Shown here piece by piece: positions 11,666 to 23,360 of a stretch of DNA of 64,000 nt. The DNA comes from Hsuehochloa calcarea. Its lineage: Eukaryota > Streptophyta > Magnoliopsida > Poales > Poaceae. The notes beneath the pieces were generated by a model. The model saw only the letters and a list, made by a program, of their open reading frames with translations, searched no databases and was not told the DNA's origin. Numbering within the stretch: the stretch's first letter is position 1; each line of letters begins with the position of its first letter. The position numbers and the translations under genes are program-made. The stretch spans positions 28,119,385 to 28,183,384 of the forward strand of contig CM070594.1 in the NCBI GenBank assembly GCA_036346395.1. The letters run 5' to 3'.

Positions 11666-14600
11666 CTATCGACACGGATGTTGTTCTTAGTACGTTCCTT
11701 GTCAACTCGATACCGGCATCGGTTTTATTTGATTAGGAGCTTCGCATTCTTTTGTGTCAAATAAGTTTGTGGAAAAATATGGGTTATCTACCTCCCCTTA
11801 GTTAAGCCCATGTTAATCCATTCCCGGGCTCGAAATGAGGGCTAGTTTATTCTGTCCAAATCTTACCTTTGAAATCTCTGGAGTAACTTTCTCGGCCAAC
11901 TTAATAGTCTTGCGTTCGCAAGGATTGGGCGTAATTCTTGGAATGGGTGGCTTGCCAAAAATCGAGGCGAGATAGATTGTGCTAGTAGATCTATCAACCT
12001 CACCAATGAACAAGGGATTTGGTAGAGTTCCAACCCAAGACTTCTACGGAAAGAAGTCCTATCTTGACGATTTAAAGGAAGTGAAACTGGAAGATATACC
12101 GTGGTACAAGAATATCGGATGTTTTTCCGAGGACTTACAGTATGCCACCGGACCGGGACATAATGTTCTTAATTGACTTAGTCGAGGGATGCTCCATTTC
12201 AGGCGACCCTACGGAATCTTGGCAAGCGATCTAGCGAGTTGAAGAAGCGGTCGAAGAACTACTGAGTAAAGGTTACATTCAACAGAGTTCATCGCCTTGG
12301 GAGCTCGGTACTATTTGTCAAAAGAAAGACAATAGTATGAGAATGTGTGTGGACTATAGATCACTCAACGAGGTAACAATCAAAAACAAGTACCGTTACC
12401 TAGGATAGATGATCTGTTTGATCAACTTAAAGGAGCGATGTTTTCTCAAAATTGATTTGAGATCGGGCTACCATCGATTAAAAATCGACGTAAGATATTA
12501 GAAGACGACCTTCACCACGGATATGGGTATGCGAGTTCACGGTGATGTCATTTGGACTAACAAATGCCCCCGCTTATTTCATGAATATGATGAACAAAGT
12601 GTTCATGGAATTCTTGGATAAGTTTGTGGTGGTATTCATAGATGATATTCTCATCTATTCAAGAGATATGGAAGAGCATGAAAAACATCTCGTAATTATT
12701 TTGGGCAAACTTGAGAACACCAACTTTATGCCAAACTCGGCAAAAGTGAATTTTGGCTCACCAAGTGGCTTTTCTTGGACACATTGTGTCGGCGGGAGGA
12801 GTTGCGATGAGACCCTCAAAGGTTGAAGGCGTAATGGATTGGAAGCAACCCAAGTCGATCATAGAAGTGAGAAGTTTTCTGGATTAGTGGGTACTACCGC
12901 AGATTCATTGAAAGTTTCTCCAAGATCGCCAAACCCATGACTCAACTTCGAAGAAGGAAAAGAAATTTGAATGGACAAGTGCTTGTGAACATAGTTTTCA
13001 AGAGTGAAGAAAAGACTAGTCTCTGCACGATGCTAGTTTTACGGATATCGTAAGGATTTTGAAGTTTTACGTGGCGCATCCGCCAGAGCTAGGATGTGTT
13101 GATGCGAGGAAGGAAAGGTTGTGGCTTATGCATCTCGTCGATTAAGGCCACATGAAGGAAATTATCCAACTCATGATTTAGAGTTAGCGGCAATTGTGCA
13201 TGCTTTGAAAATCGGCGGCATTACCTCATTGGTAACATTGTGAGATTTTCACGAGATCATAAGAGTTTGAAATATATCTTCACCCAATCGGATCTTAATC
13301 TCGAGCAAAGAAGATGGTTAGAGCGATAAAGGATTATGACCTTGAATTCATTATCACCGGGTAAAGCCAGCGTGGTAGCGGATGCTCGAGTAGGAAAGCA
13401 TCTTGCAACACGGTGTTAGTTCAAGAAAATCAACGAGTTGTATGAAGAACTAAAGCATCCGAATCTGAAATTGTCGGTCAAAGTTGTATCAACACGGTGG
13501 AAGTCAACCAACCATACAAAGTCGGATCGAGAAAAAGCGGCTAGAAGGCGAAGACATCAAAGAAATCATGAAGAACATGAGAAGAGGCAAAGCCCGAGAT
13601 TTTACGAAGGCGAGCGAGGCCGCATATGGTTTGGCAACCGCATCGTGTACCTAAACATCATGAAACCGGACAACTAATTACGAAAGAAGCTCATGAATCA
13701 CCTTACTCTATCCATCCGGGAGTACCAAGATGTACGAGGATCGAAGGAAAAGTATTGGTGGGTTAGTATGAAGCGAGAGATCGTTGAGTTTGTTGCGTTG
13801 TGATGTATGTCGGCGTGTTAAGCGAACATCGAGAGACTGCGGATTATTACAACCATTACCAATTCCCGAGTGGAAATGGGAGGAGATTGGTATGGATTTT
13901 ATCACGGACTACCTAGGACCCAATCGGGTTGTGATTCCATTTGGGTGATAATTGACCGATTAACAAAAGTGGCTCATTTTATTCGATCAAGACCACTTAC
14001 GAAGCAATAAGTTAGCGAAATTGTACATGGCGAGGATCGTACATCTACATGGTATACCCAAGAAAATTGTGTCCAGAGGTTCGCGATTCACTTCAAAATT
14101 TTGGCGAGTCTACATGAAGCTTTGGGAACGGACTCAACTTGCCTGACATATCATCCCCAAGCAGATGGCGGTGAGCGTGTAAATCGGGTCCTAGAAGACA
14201 TGCTTGAGCTTGTGCTATAGATTATGGAAGAAGTGGGATAAGAATTTGCCCTATCAGAATTTTCCTACAACAACGACTTTCAAGCTAGCCTACGGATGTC
14301 GCCATTTGAAGCATTGTATGGTAGAAAGTGTAGAACCCTCTCCTTTGGGATCAAGTAGGAGAACACCAATTCTTGGACTGAATTGATAAAAGAAGTCAAA
14401 GTAAGGTAAAAGCAATAAGAGAACGTCTGAAAGTAGCTCAAACCCGACAAAGAGTTATCCGATAATCGTCGGAGAGAACTATCCTTGAGATGGGAGATTT
14501 TGTCTATCTCGGGTAACTCCACTCAGGAGTGAAGAGATTTCGAGACTAAAGGAAAACTTCGCACCTGCATTTGTCGGACCCTATAAGATTTTGGCAAAAG

Positions 14601-14905
14601 AGGTGAAGTTGCTTATCGGTTGGAACTACGGCATCTCATCATTTTTGCTCACAATGTCTTCCATGTATCGATTAAAGAAATGTCTCAGTACCACCAAAAG
14701 AAACACTGCTCGAGAGCATCGATCTTGGGAAGATCTCACCTATGTGGAACAACCAATCAAGATTCTCGATGTGGCGAGCGCGTCACGAAGCAAAGTCATC
14801 GTTCTTGTAAGGTTCGGTGGAGCAATCATTGAAGAAGAAGCTACAGGGAGCGAGAAGAAGTTTTGAGGCCGAGTATCCCTACCTTTTCTTGACCAAGTCT
14901 GAATC
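11666..14905 (+). pseudogene. pol, internal 1: protease, RT, RNase H, integrase, chromodomain-like tail
   Basis: Protease region: around 11690-11770 the sequence reads as TFLVNS, then LFD, then ASHSF-like in another frame. The catalytic Asp-Ser-Gly codons are broken where a CAG is expected (gattaggagc, 11731). RT: CVDYRSLNEVTIKNKY near 12350, MSFGLTNAPAYFMNMMNKVF from 12545, and the active-site FIDD at 12635-12646 followed by ILIYSRDMEEHEKHL. RNase H lies near 13000-13330 (RLRPHEGNYPTHDLELAAIV). Integrase begins near 13440, with the core from about 13870. The C-terminal tail near 14740-14870 corresponds to the intact chromodomain-like tail of internal 0. Frameshifts are many and sit mostly at CAG/CTG/CCG sites. 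It overlaps no other gene and ends just before the polypurine tract. Confidence 0.85.
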
Positions 14906-14915
14906 TCTGGTCGAG

Positions 14916-14936
14916 ATTCCCTTTAAGAGGTAGGTT
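14916..14936 (+). other. Polypurine tract before LTR 2
   Basis: The sequence ctttaagaggtaggt directly precedes the TGTAACACC start of LTR 2. The equivalent sites before LTR 1 and LTR 3 read aaggggggtaggt and aaggggtaggt. This is where plus-strand DNA synthesis would be primed. Confidence 0.75.
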
Positions 14937-17900
14937 TGTAACACCAAAATTTCAATTTCATTTAAAAATAAGACTTTATTAATTTTTGTGGATTTTCTGG
15001 AATTTTTAAAAGCTTTTCAATAAAGTATATTAAGGCTAAAAGAATTTATGTGCAAAATCTATTACCAACTAAAAGTTGGAATTATTTTATTTAAGTCCAG
15101 AATGCCTCATAGAATTTATGTGAATTTTCTCAAAAATTTTGGACTTCATTTACTATTTTCTAAAGCTTATTTGAATTTACGAATTAAATCAATTGAAAAG
15201 GTTTAAAATTCTCGCTCTGATCTTGGGCGAAGCCCGGCCTTTGTGCGCTTCTCGACCACTCTCTTCCCGCTGAAAAACTTGGGCCGTCCGATCAAAATCG
15301 GACGGCCGACAATCAATCCGCCGCGCCTCTCTCTCTCTCTGTCTCATTGTCGGTGGGGCCATTGCCTGTGTCGTCTTCCTCGCGCTCGTCTTCTCCGCGC
15401 GTCCGTTGCTCTCGCCGCCATTAGCGCTCGCCTGGAGCTCATCAAGCCCGTGATTCTCTCCCTCTCTTTCCTCGCATTCAAGCGCATTCGATTCGCTAGT
15501 TCACCCCGCGTTCGTCTCGGCCATTACCCCCTTCCATAACTTCGGCAGAACGCCGCCGCCTCACCTCCTTAAGCGGCCGTTGCCACCTCGCCCACGATCT
15601 CCACCTCCGGCCTCGCCCTCGCCTAAAAAGGAGCACCAGTGCGCCTCTCTCCTCAAGCTTTTGCCCCAACTCTCCACACCTCCCTCGCTCCCGATTGCAT
15701 TAATTGGCTCTTCTCTCTCGCCGTGAGCGTGCTCCATTGCCTCTAGCGCCGCCACGGTGAACCTCCGGCCGCCTCATTGCACTGCAAGCCGCCTCGGCCA
15801 AGATCGCGAACTCAGGTGCGCACTCCGCCCTCGGAACATCGCCGGGCTCCTTCGCGCTAACGACCGAACCACACCGCCGCCTCGCCGTCGCCGACCATCT
15901 TCCGGCCACGCCCTCGCGTCGCCGGTAGCGCATCGTACTCGATATCATCTCACGAATGTTTTATGCACCTCACCGAGCTCGCGCGGCCGCCGTTCGCCGG
16001 TACCATTGGAACCCGGCGCCTCCCTCTCCGGCGCCGGCGTGGGCAGCCACCTCGGCGCCACCTCATCACTTTGCGTGCGTGGCGGCCAAGTCGGCGCCAG
16101 CGTGGCTGCCCGGTAGCGGCCTTGGCGCATGTAGCACTACCCCTTTGTCTTGTTGTGTGCAAGGTCCACCGTGGACTTGCGCCTGCGTGGACTCGATCCA
16201 TCTTGTTTGGGCCCACATGTCGATCTTAGTGCACATCTCTGCGGCGTCGGTGGCGCAATAAATAAATTTCCTTTAGAAATTTAATTGGAAATTAGGAAAA
16301 TCTGATTTTAGAATTAAATTTAGATTTAAACTTCCGAGAGCTCGTATTTCTTCATACAAACTCCGATTTAGGTGATTCAAATTTCTAAATTTGTATAAAA
16401 TCAAGATCTAGCTAACTAAACCAAAATTATTTAATTTGGAGTTAATTTGAATTTTCATTTGAATTTATTTGTGTTCATTTGAATTCTGTTTGAATTTGGA
16501 ATATTTTCACGTATAGATTTTGACTCAGGAGAGCTTGACCCTATTGAAGAAGTAGAATACCAGGAATTTGAGCAAGGCAAGTTACACCATTGACCATTTT
16601 GCCCCAATATTTAAAATTATTTAATTCCTGTTTTAAATTATTATTGCATGCATAATTGTATTTAATTATTTTAAATTCCTGTTTTAAATATTTAATTATT
16701 CCAATTCCTTTGTATAGCCAAATTTGATTGTTGTATTATCAATTCCTTGTAACCTTAGTCAAATGAATTTAAAAATAAATATATGCATAGCAAATGCTTA
16801 GACCATGAAATATTTGACTTTGGGAGAATTTAGCCAAAATTTCATAAATTGATAAAAAGCCTATGACATTGCCTTGTCATGGTGGACTTTTGCAAATGTC
16901 TTTGAAAATCTAAAATAAAAGAAAATGGTTTGTACTTGGGCAAACATGGACCGTTGGTGGGTGCAAGTTTATGCACGGCACATGTCAGTTAGGATCGAGA
17001 CCGGGGTTTTTATTGAAAGTTGCCCAAGTAGATTAAGGACCGGCCTTTGAGCGCATCTTGCAAAAGCTCCACCGTACTACCACATGTTTCGTATGGGCAG
17101 AACCAGGCTTAATAATTTGTATTACCTCAGTATTGTTTATGCCATTTTGTTGTGTGGGTGTCGGTTAGACTTTATTCCCACTTGGCGCAAGAGGGGGTTT
17201 CCAGCAGGTGGTTAGCCTAATGGAAGTGAAACCTTAGCGGGCATATTGGTATTGAGGTAGTGCATTGGAAGCCTTGTGATAATTGCCTAGTCACACACCT
17301 AAGGAAGTGTGTATTGGCCGACATAACTGCAAATTATCTCTTGTGGGTAAAGTTGTACAACCTCTGCAGAGTGTAAATCTATTGAATAGCCGTGTCCACG
17401 GTTATGGACATCTTGAGCAAAGCCACTCTAAGTTAGATTTGTTTTTGGTTTTAAAATAACTTTGGACATGATTTGAGGATGGTTAATCCTTGTGGTAAAT
17501 TTAGGCGGGTAGCCTTGTGATAGGAGGTATCCTTCACCATGTTTCATATGGAGGTTATCCACTATAAAATGATCAATTTTAAATCGATTTTAGTTATGTA
17601 ATGAAAATGTGCCTTGAAACTTAGTATAACTATTTAAACCAAAAGGTGATTTATGCAAATAAACCCTACAACCTTCCTTTGAATAACTTATGCATGCATT
17701 CTAAATTTTGTATTGGGTGTAATTTGCGAGCACGGTTGTAGTGCTCACTCTTCTTGAATATTATTATTCAGAGAAGACTGCTATCCGAAGGTGAGGAGCG
17801 GGGCGATTAGGCGCGACCTCCGCGATTACTGTGGCGTATCGTGTGGCTTACCATTATTATTTGCTTCCGCAATGTTTTATTTGGCCTCGGCCCCAGATTG

Positions 17901-18031
17901 TAATAAACTCTATGATTATTAAATATACACGCTGGATATGTTTGTGATAACATTTTTGTATTTGTGTACATTTGGAAATCTGGACTAGTGTATGAACACG
18001 AGAATTTGGGATCCTTCGTTCGGGTTCGACA
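14937..18031 (+). mobile_element. LTR 2 of the tandem array
   Basis: It runs from TGTAACACC to ...GGGTTCGACA, 3095 bases, colinear with LTR 1 and LTR 3. AT-rich stretches such as 16580-16930 are almost letter-for-letter identical to 8170-8530. Differences concentrate at CAG, CTG and CCGG sites, for example 'acacgag' here against 'acacagag' in LTR 1 near the 3' end. The GC-rich part (15340-16260) has no conserved reading frame. Confidence 0.9.
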
Positions 18032-18035
18032 AAAG

Positions 18036-18047
18036 TGGTATCGAGCC
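18036..18047 (+). other. Primer binding site of internal 2, one base short
   Basis: TGGTATCGAGCC matches the tRNA-Met site except for loss of the A in CAG. If the loss is real, the site would prime less well. The pattern of similar losses elsewhere in the array suggests a read error instead. Confidence 0.8.
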
Positions 18048-18197
18048 ATATCGATTGTAGGTCGTGACCTAGAAGGAAATCAAACCCTTAAGGATTTATT
18101 TTGAAAATTTAAAAATAACTTGGTCTTCTCAGAGTCATTTCTCAACTTTTCTCTTGAAAAATTATTTACTAACTCATCTCCTTTTCAAAAATTGTAG

Positions 18198-18763
18198 ATG
18201 GTCAAGTTAGAATGCCATTTCCATGGAGTCTTCTTTGGTCATTGGGCGCCATTCTCGGAAGATGATGCGACATTTGGACTTTGAAGAAAGACCGACGTAT
18301 CAAGGATACAAGTATAAGGTGGGAAATCGAGAGCGGTGGAGAGTAGAGGTGATCCTCTACTCCAATCTATCGCCGAACACGGACTTCCACGTCTTGATGC
18401 CCCAATGCGACGAGACACCTTCGCGAAGGCATCGAGGATCTGACTAGGAAGCAACCCAGACTTCGCTACATCTCGATCATCGCCTCAACGGCCTTTGGGT
18501 TCCACTATTACCCAATGCACATCCCAACCCGCATGACAAAGCTTTTTCGCTCAACTAGAGATGAAGACCGTCCAGATCCTCACTCATCAGGTGGATCGGC
18601 GAGCCATGGATTATGCTTACGGAATACACTAGATGAGTGTCTCTCCTGCAAGTAAAATTACAAGATCTGCGAAGAAAAGTTGAAGACCATGAGAAAGGGC
18701 GGCCTCCTACAAGGAAGGCGAGGCTAGTTCTAGTGAGCAGATTATACCCCAATAACACCATAG
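18198..18763 (+). pseudogene. Extra pre-gag open reading frame (ORF0-like), copy 2
   Basis: This is the second copy of the frame at 9813, in the same place between primer site and gag. It shares LDFEERPTYQGYKYKVGNRE, WRVEVILYSNLSPNT and the final PITP followed by TAG. Here the segment FHVLMPQCDETPSRRH reads through without the break seen in copy 1, while the N-terminal codons are disturbed. Because the two copies are broken at different points, the ancestral frame was probably open for about 188 codons. No known domain is recognised. Confidence 0.65.
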
Positions 18764-18957
18764 ATTTGACCTTAAATTTTTCCTTTAGTTGCGAATTATG
18801 AGCTACCAAACCTTTGTAGTAGCCATAATGAATTAATAAAATAAAAATAAATTATTTTGCGAAATGTTCTTGCCTTGTGTTTGTTGAATTTGGGCTATTT
18901 TAGATCTATACTCTTATAATTCCTGTCTCTCTTGTCTAATCTGTGAAGAATTCATCG

Positions 18958-20060
18958 ATGGTGACCACCCGCACGGAAGTGTCGGTGCTAGAGGGCAAGG
19001 AAATGAGAATGCGAATATCAAGAAAACCAGTTCAACGACCACCACCTCCTCCAGCTGAAGCTCTGGTGGCGCCAAATGATGGCCAATCGACTCATCGATT
19101 GAGTTGCTAGCCCATCCCTTCACAAAGAATCGAATACCCAGCGTCGTGACCTATCATGCTCCTCCACCTCCCACAAGAGTAACTTTGTCGAGTTCATGAG
19201 GATCGTCGCCAGCGTTTTCTAGTAGCACGGAACCCATGGGCGCAGATGATTGGCTCGGGGCCATTGGAAAGAAACGGATATTGCTCGATTACGGATCGTG
19301 AGAGAGTTTTGTTTGCCTCTCATCAATTGATTGGTCCCGCATCAGAATGGTGGGATAATTTCAGCATGTCCCATGCTAATGCCCAAGAAATCACTTGGGA
19401 TGAGTTCATGCAAGCTTTCCGCCGATCTCACATTCCATCTGGCATGATTACCTTGAAAAAGAAGGAGTTTCGCTCGCTCCGCCAAGGAAACCGTTCAGTT
19501 GGCGAGTATCTGCATAAGTTTAACCAACTTGCTCGCTATGCCCCTGAGGATGTAGCCAGAGATGAAGACAGGCAAGAGCGATTTCTGGAAGGGTTAAACG
19601 ACGAACTCTCTGTTCGTTTGATTTCTCAGGATTTTACCGACTTTCGTGGTTGGTAAATAAGGCCATCGCCGGAAGGCAAACATCGGAAATGGAGAATCGC
19701 AAGCGGAGGATGGCGGCTCGAAGTTTAACTCGGAGGATCGCCAAGCCTCGTTTCACTCAATCTCAACCACCTCGGCGTGGGAGATTCGGACTACTACACC
19801 GAGAGTTCGGCTCGATTCGCGCCCAAATACTTCCGGATTAGTAGTAGTTCATCCGGAGGACAGTTCAGTGAAGCTGCCTATTTCCACAAAGAGAATCACT
19901 TGCTTTCATCAGCAACGAGTTGGGTCACTATGCCAATAAGTGTCCCAAGAAGCGAAGAACCGCCACCCCGCCAAGCCAACTCCGGAGTTTGGTCTCGGCG
20001 GTCCCTCAAGACCACCGGTCGATTCATGAAGGGCGTGTGAATCACGTCACCGCAGAGGAA
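18958..20060 (+). pseudogene. gag, internal 2 (best preserved copy)
   Basis: It starts MVTTRTEVSV. The stretch 19246-19656 is an open frame of 136 codons covering most of the retrotransposon gag domain: LFASHQLIGPASEWWDNFSM, then ITWDEFMQAFRRSHIPSGMI, then RSVGEYLHKFNQLARYAPED and RFLEGLNDELSVRLISQDF. The zinc-knuckle region near 19905-19950 retains GHYANKCPKK. Frameshifts remain before 19246 and after 19656. Gag would assemble the virus-like particle and package element RNA. The AT-rich stretch between the pre-gag ORF and gag (18764-18957) shows no coding signal. Confidence 0.85.
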
Positions 20061-23000
20061 GCATATCAGACACGGATGTTGTTCTTGGTACGTTCCTTGT
20101 CAACTCAAGACAAAGATCGCTTTATTTGATTAGAGCTTCGCATTCTTTTGTGTCAAATAAGTTTGTGGAAAAATATGGGTTATCTACCTCCCCTTAGTTA
20201 AGCCCATGTTAATCCATTCCCGGGCTCGAAATGAGGGCTAGTTTATTCTCATCCAAATCTTACCTTTGAAATCTCCGGAGTAACTTTCTCGGCCAACTTA
20301 ATAGTCTTGCGTTCGCAAGGATTGGGCGTAATTCTTGGAATGGGTGGCTTGCCAAAAATCGTAAGCGAGGATAGATTGTGCTAGTAGATCTATCAACCTC
20401 ACCAATGAACAAGGGATTTGGTAGAGTTCCAACCCAAGACTTCTACGGAAAGAAGTCCTATCTTGACCGATTTAAAGGAAGTGAAACTAGAAGATATACC
20501 CGTGGTACAAGAATATCGGATGTTTTTCCGAGGACTTACAGTATGCCACGGACCGGGACATAATGTTCTTAATTGACTTAGTCGGTGGATCTCCAATTTG
20601 AAGCGACCCTACGAGAATCTTGGCAAGCGATCTAGCGAGTTGAAGAAGCGGTCGAAGAACTACAGAGTAAAGGTTACATTCAACCGAGTTCATCGCCTTG
20701 GGAGCTCGGTACTATTTGTCAAAAAGAAAGACAATAGTATGAGAATGTGTGTGGACTATAGATCACTCAACGAGGTAACAATCAAAAACAAGTACCATTA
20801 CCTAGGATAGATGATTTGTTTGATCAACTTAAAGGAGCAGTGTTTTCTCCAAGATTGATTTGAGATCGAGGCTACCATCGCTTAAAAATCGACCGAAGAT
20901 ATTAGAAGACGACCTTCACCACGGATATGGGTATGCGAGTTCACGGTGATGTCATTTGGACTAACAAATGCCCTGCTTATTTCATGAATATGATGAACAA
21001 AGTGTTCATGGAATTCTTGGATAAGTTTGTGGTGGTATTCATAGATGATATTCTCATCTATTCAAGAGATATGGAAGAGCATGAAAAACATCTCGAATTA
21101 TTTTGGGCAAACTTGAGAACACCAACTTTATGCCAAACTCAAAGAAAAGTGAATTTTGGCTCACCAAGTGGCTTTTCTTGGACACATTGTGTCGCGGGAG
21201 GAGTTGCAGAGACCCCTCAAAGGTTGAAGTCAGAATGGATTGGAAGCAACCCAAGTCACCATAGAAGTGAGAAGTTTTCTCGGATTAGTGGGTACTACTG
21301 CAGATTCATTGAAAGTTTCTCCAAGATCGCCAAACCCATGACTCAACTTCGAAGAAGGAAAAGAAATTTGAATGGACAAGTGCTTGTGAACATAGTTTTC
21401 AAGAGTGAAGAAAAGACTAGTCTCTGCACGGTGCTAGTTTTACGGATATCGTAAGGATTTTGAAGTTTTCAGTGGCGCATCCGCCAGAGCTAGGATGTCT
21501 TGATGCAGAAGGAAAGGTCGTGGCTTATGCATCTCGTCGATTAAGGCCACATGAAGGAAATTATCCAACTCATGATTTAGAGTTAGCGGCAATTGTGCAT
21601 GCTTTGAAAATCAAGCGGCATTACCTCATTGGTAACACGTGAGATTTTCACAGATCATAAGAGTTTGAAATATATCTTCACCATGTCAGATCTTAATCTC
21701 AGGCAAAGAAGATGGTTAGAGCTGATAAAGGATTATGACCTCGGAATTCATTATCACCCGGGTAAAGCCAGCGTGGTAGCGGATGCTCGAGTAGGAAAGC
21801 ATCTTGCAACACGGTGTTAGTTCAAGAAAATCAACCAGAATTGTATGAAGAACTAAAGCATCTGAATCTGGAAATTGTCAGTCAAGGCTGTATCAACACA
21901 ATGGAAGTCCAACCGACCATACAAAGTCAGATCAGAGAAAAACAGCTAGAAGACGAAGACATCAAAGAAATCCTGAAGAACATGAGAAGAGGCAAAGCCC
22001 GAGATTTTACGAAGACGAGCGAGGCACAAGTATGGTTTGGCAACCGTGATCGTGTACCTAAACACCATGAAACCAGACAACTAATTCTGAAAGAAGCTCA
22101 TGAATCACCTTACTCTATCCATCCCGGGAGTACCAAGATGTACCAGGATCTGAAGGAAAAGTATTGGTGGGTCAGTATGAAGCGAGAGATCGCTGAGTTT
22201 GTTGCACGTTGTGATGTGTGTCGTGTTAAGGCGAGCTTTAGAGACTGCGGATTGTTACAACCATTACCAATTCCCGAGTGGAAATGGGAGGAGATTGGTA
22301 TGGATTTTATCACCGACTACCTAGGACCCAATCAGTTGTGATTCCATTTGGGTGATAATTGACCGATTAACAAAAGTGGCTCATTTTATTCGATCAAGAC
22401 CACTTACGAAGCAATAAGTTAGCGAGAATTGTACATGGCCAGGATCGTCTGCATCTACATGGTATACCCAAGAAAATTGTGTCCGGCAGAGGTTCGCATT
22501 CACTTCAAAATTTTGGCGAGTCTACATGAAGCTTTGGGAACTGTGACTCAACTTCAAAGACATATCATCCCCAAGCAGATGGCGGATGAGCGTGTAAATC
22601 AGTCCTAGAAGACATGCTTGAGCTTGTGCTATAGATTATGGAAGAAGGCGGGATAAGAATTTGCCCTATGCAGAATTTTCCTACAACAACGACTTTCAAG
22701 CTAGCCTACGATGTCGCCATTTGAAGCATTGTATGGTAGAAAGTGTAGAACCCTCTCCTTTGGGATCAAGTAGGAGAACACCAATTCTTGGACTGAATTG
22801 ATAAAAGAAGCCGAAAGTAAGGTAAAAGCAATAAGAGAACGTCTGAAAGTAGCTCAAACCCGACAAAAGAGTTATGCCGATAATCGTCGGAGAGAACTAT
22901 CCTTTGAGATGGGAGATTTTGTCTATCTCAGGGTAACTCCACTCAGGAGTGAAGAGATTTCGACTAAAGGAAAACTCGCACCTGATTTGTCGGACCCTAT

Positions 23001-23330
23001 AAGATTTTGGCAAAAGAGGTGAAGTTGCTTATCGCTTGGAACTACCAAATCTCTCGTCACCTGCTCACAATGTCTTCCATGTATCCCAGTTAAAGAAATG
23101 TCTCAGAGTACCAACAGAAGAAACACCGCTCGAGAGCATCGATCTTCAGGAAGATCTCACCTATGTGGAACAACCAATCAAGATTCTCGATGTGGCGAGC
23201 GCGTCACCGAAGCAAAGTCATCCGTTCTTGTAAGGTTCAATGGAGCAATCATTCGTAAGAAGAAGCTACAGGGAGCGAGAAGAAGTTTTGAGAGCCGAGT
23301 ACCCTACCTTTTCTTGACCAAGTCCGAATC
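20061..23330 (+). pseudogene. pol, internal 2: protease, RT, RNase H, integrase, chromodomain-like tail
   Basis: The protease site is damaged at 20128-20136 (gattagagc where Asp-Ser-Gly codons are expected). RT shows KKKDNSMRMCVDYRSLNEVT near 20720-20775 and the FIDD active site at 21038-21049. RNase H lies near 21460-21640 and ends in YHPGKASVVADA near 21750. The integrase zinc-binding region and core start span 21814-22341 (ARCDVCRVKA, then LPIPEWKWEEIGMDFIT). Its later part, near 22710-23000, has FEALYGRK-like and KAIRERLKVAQTRQKSYADN segments. The chromodomain-like tail is near 23190-23300. Several frames alternate, as in internal 1. Confidence 0.85.
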
Positions 23331-23360
23331 TAGGTCGAGATTCCCTTTAAGGGGTAGGTT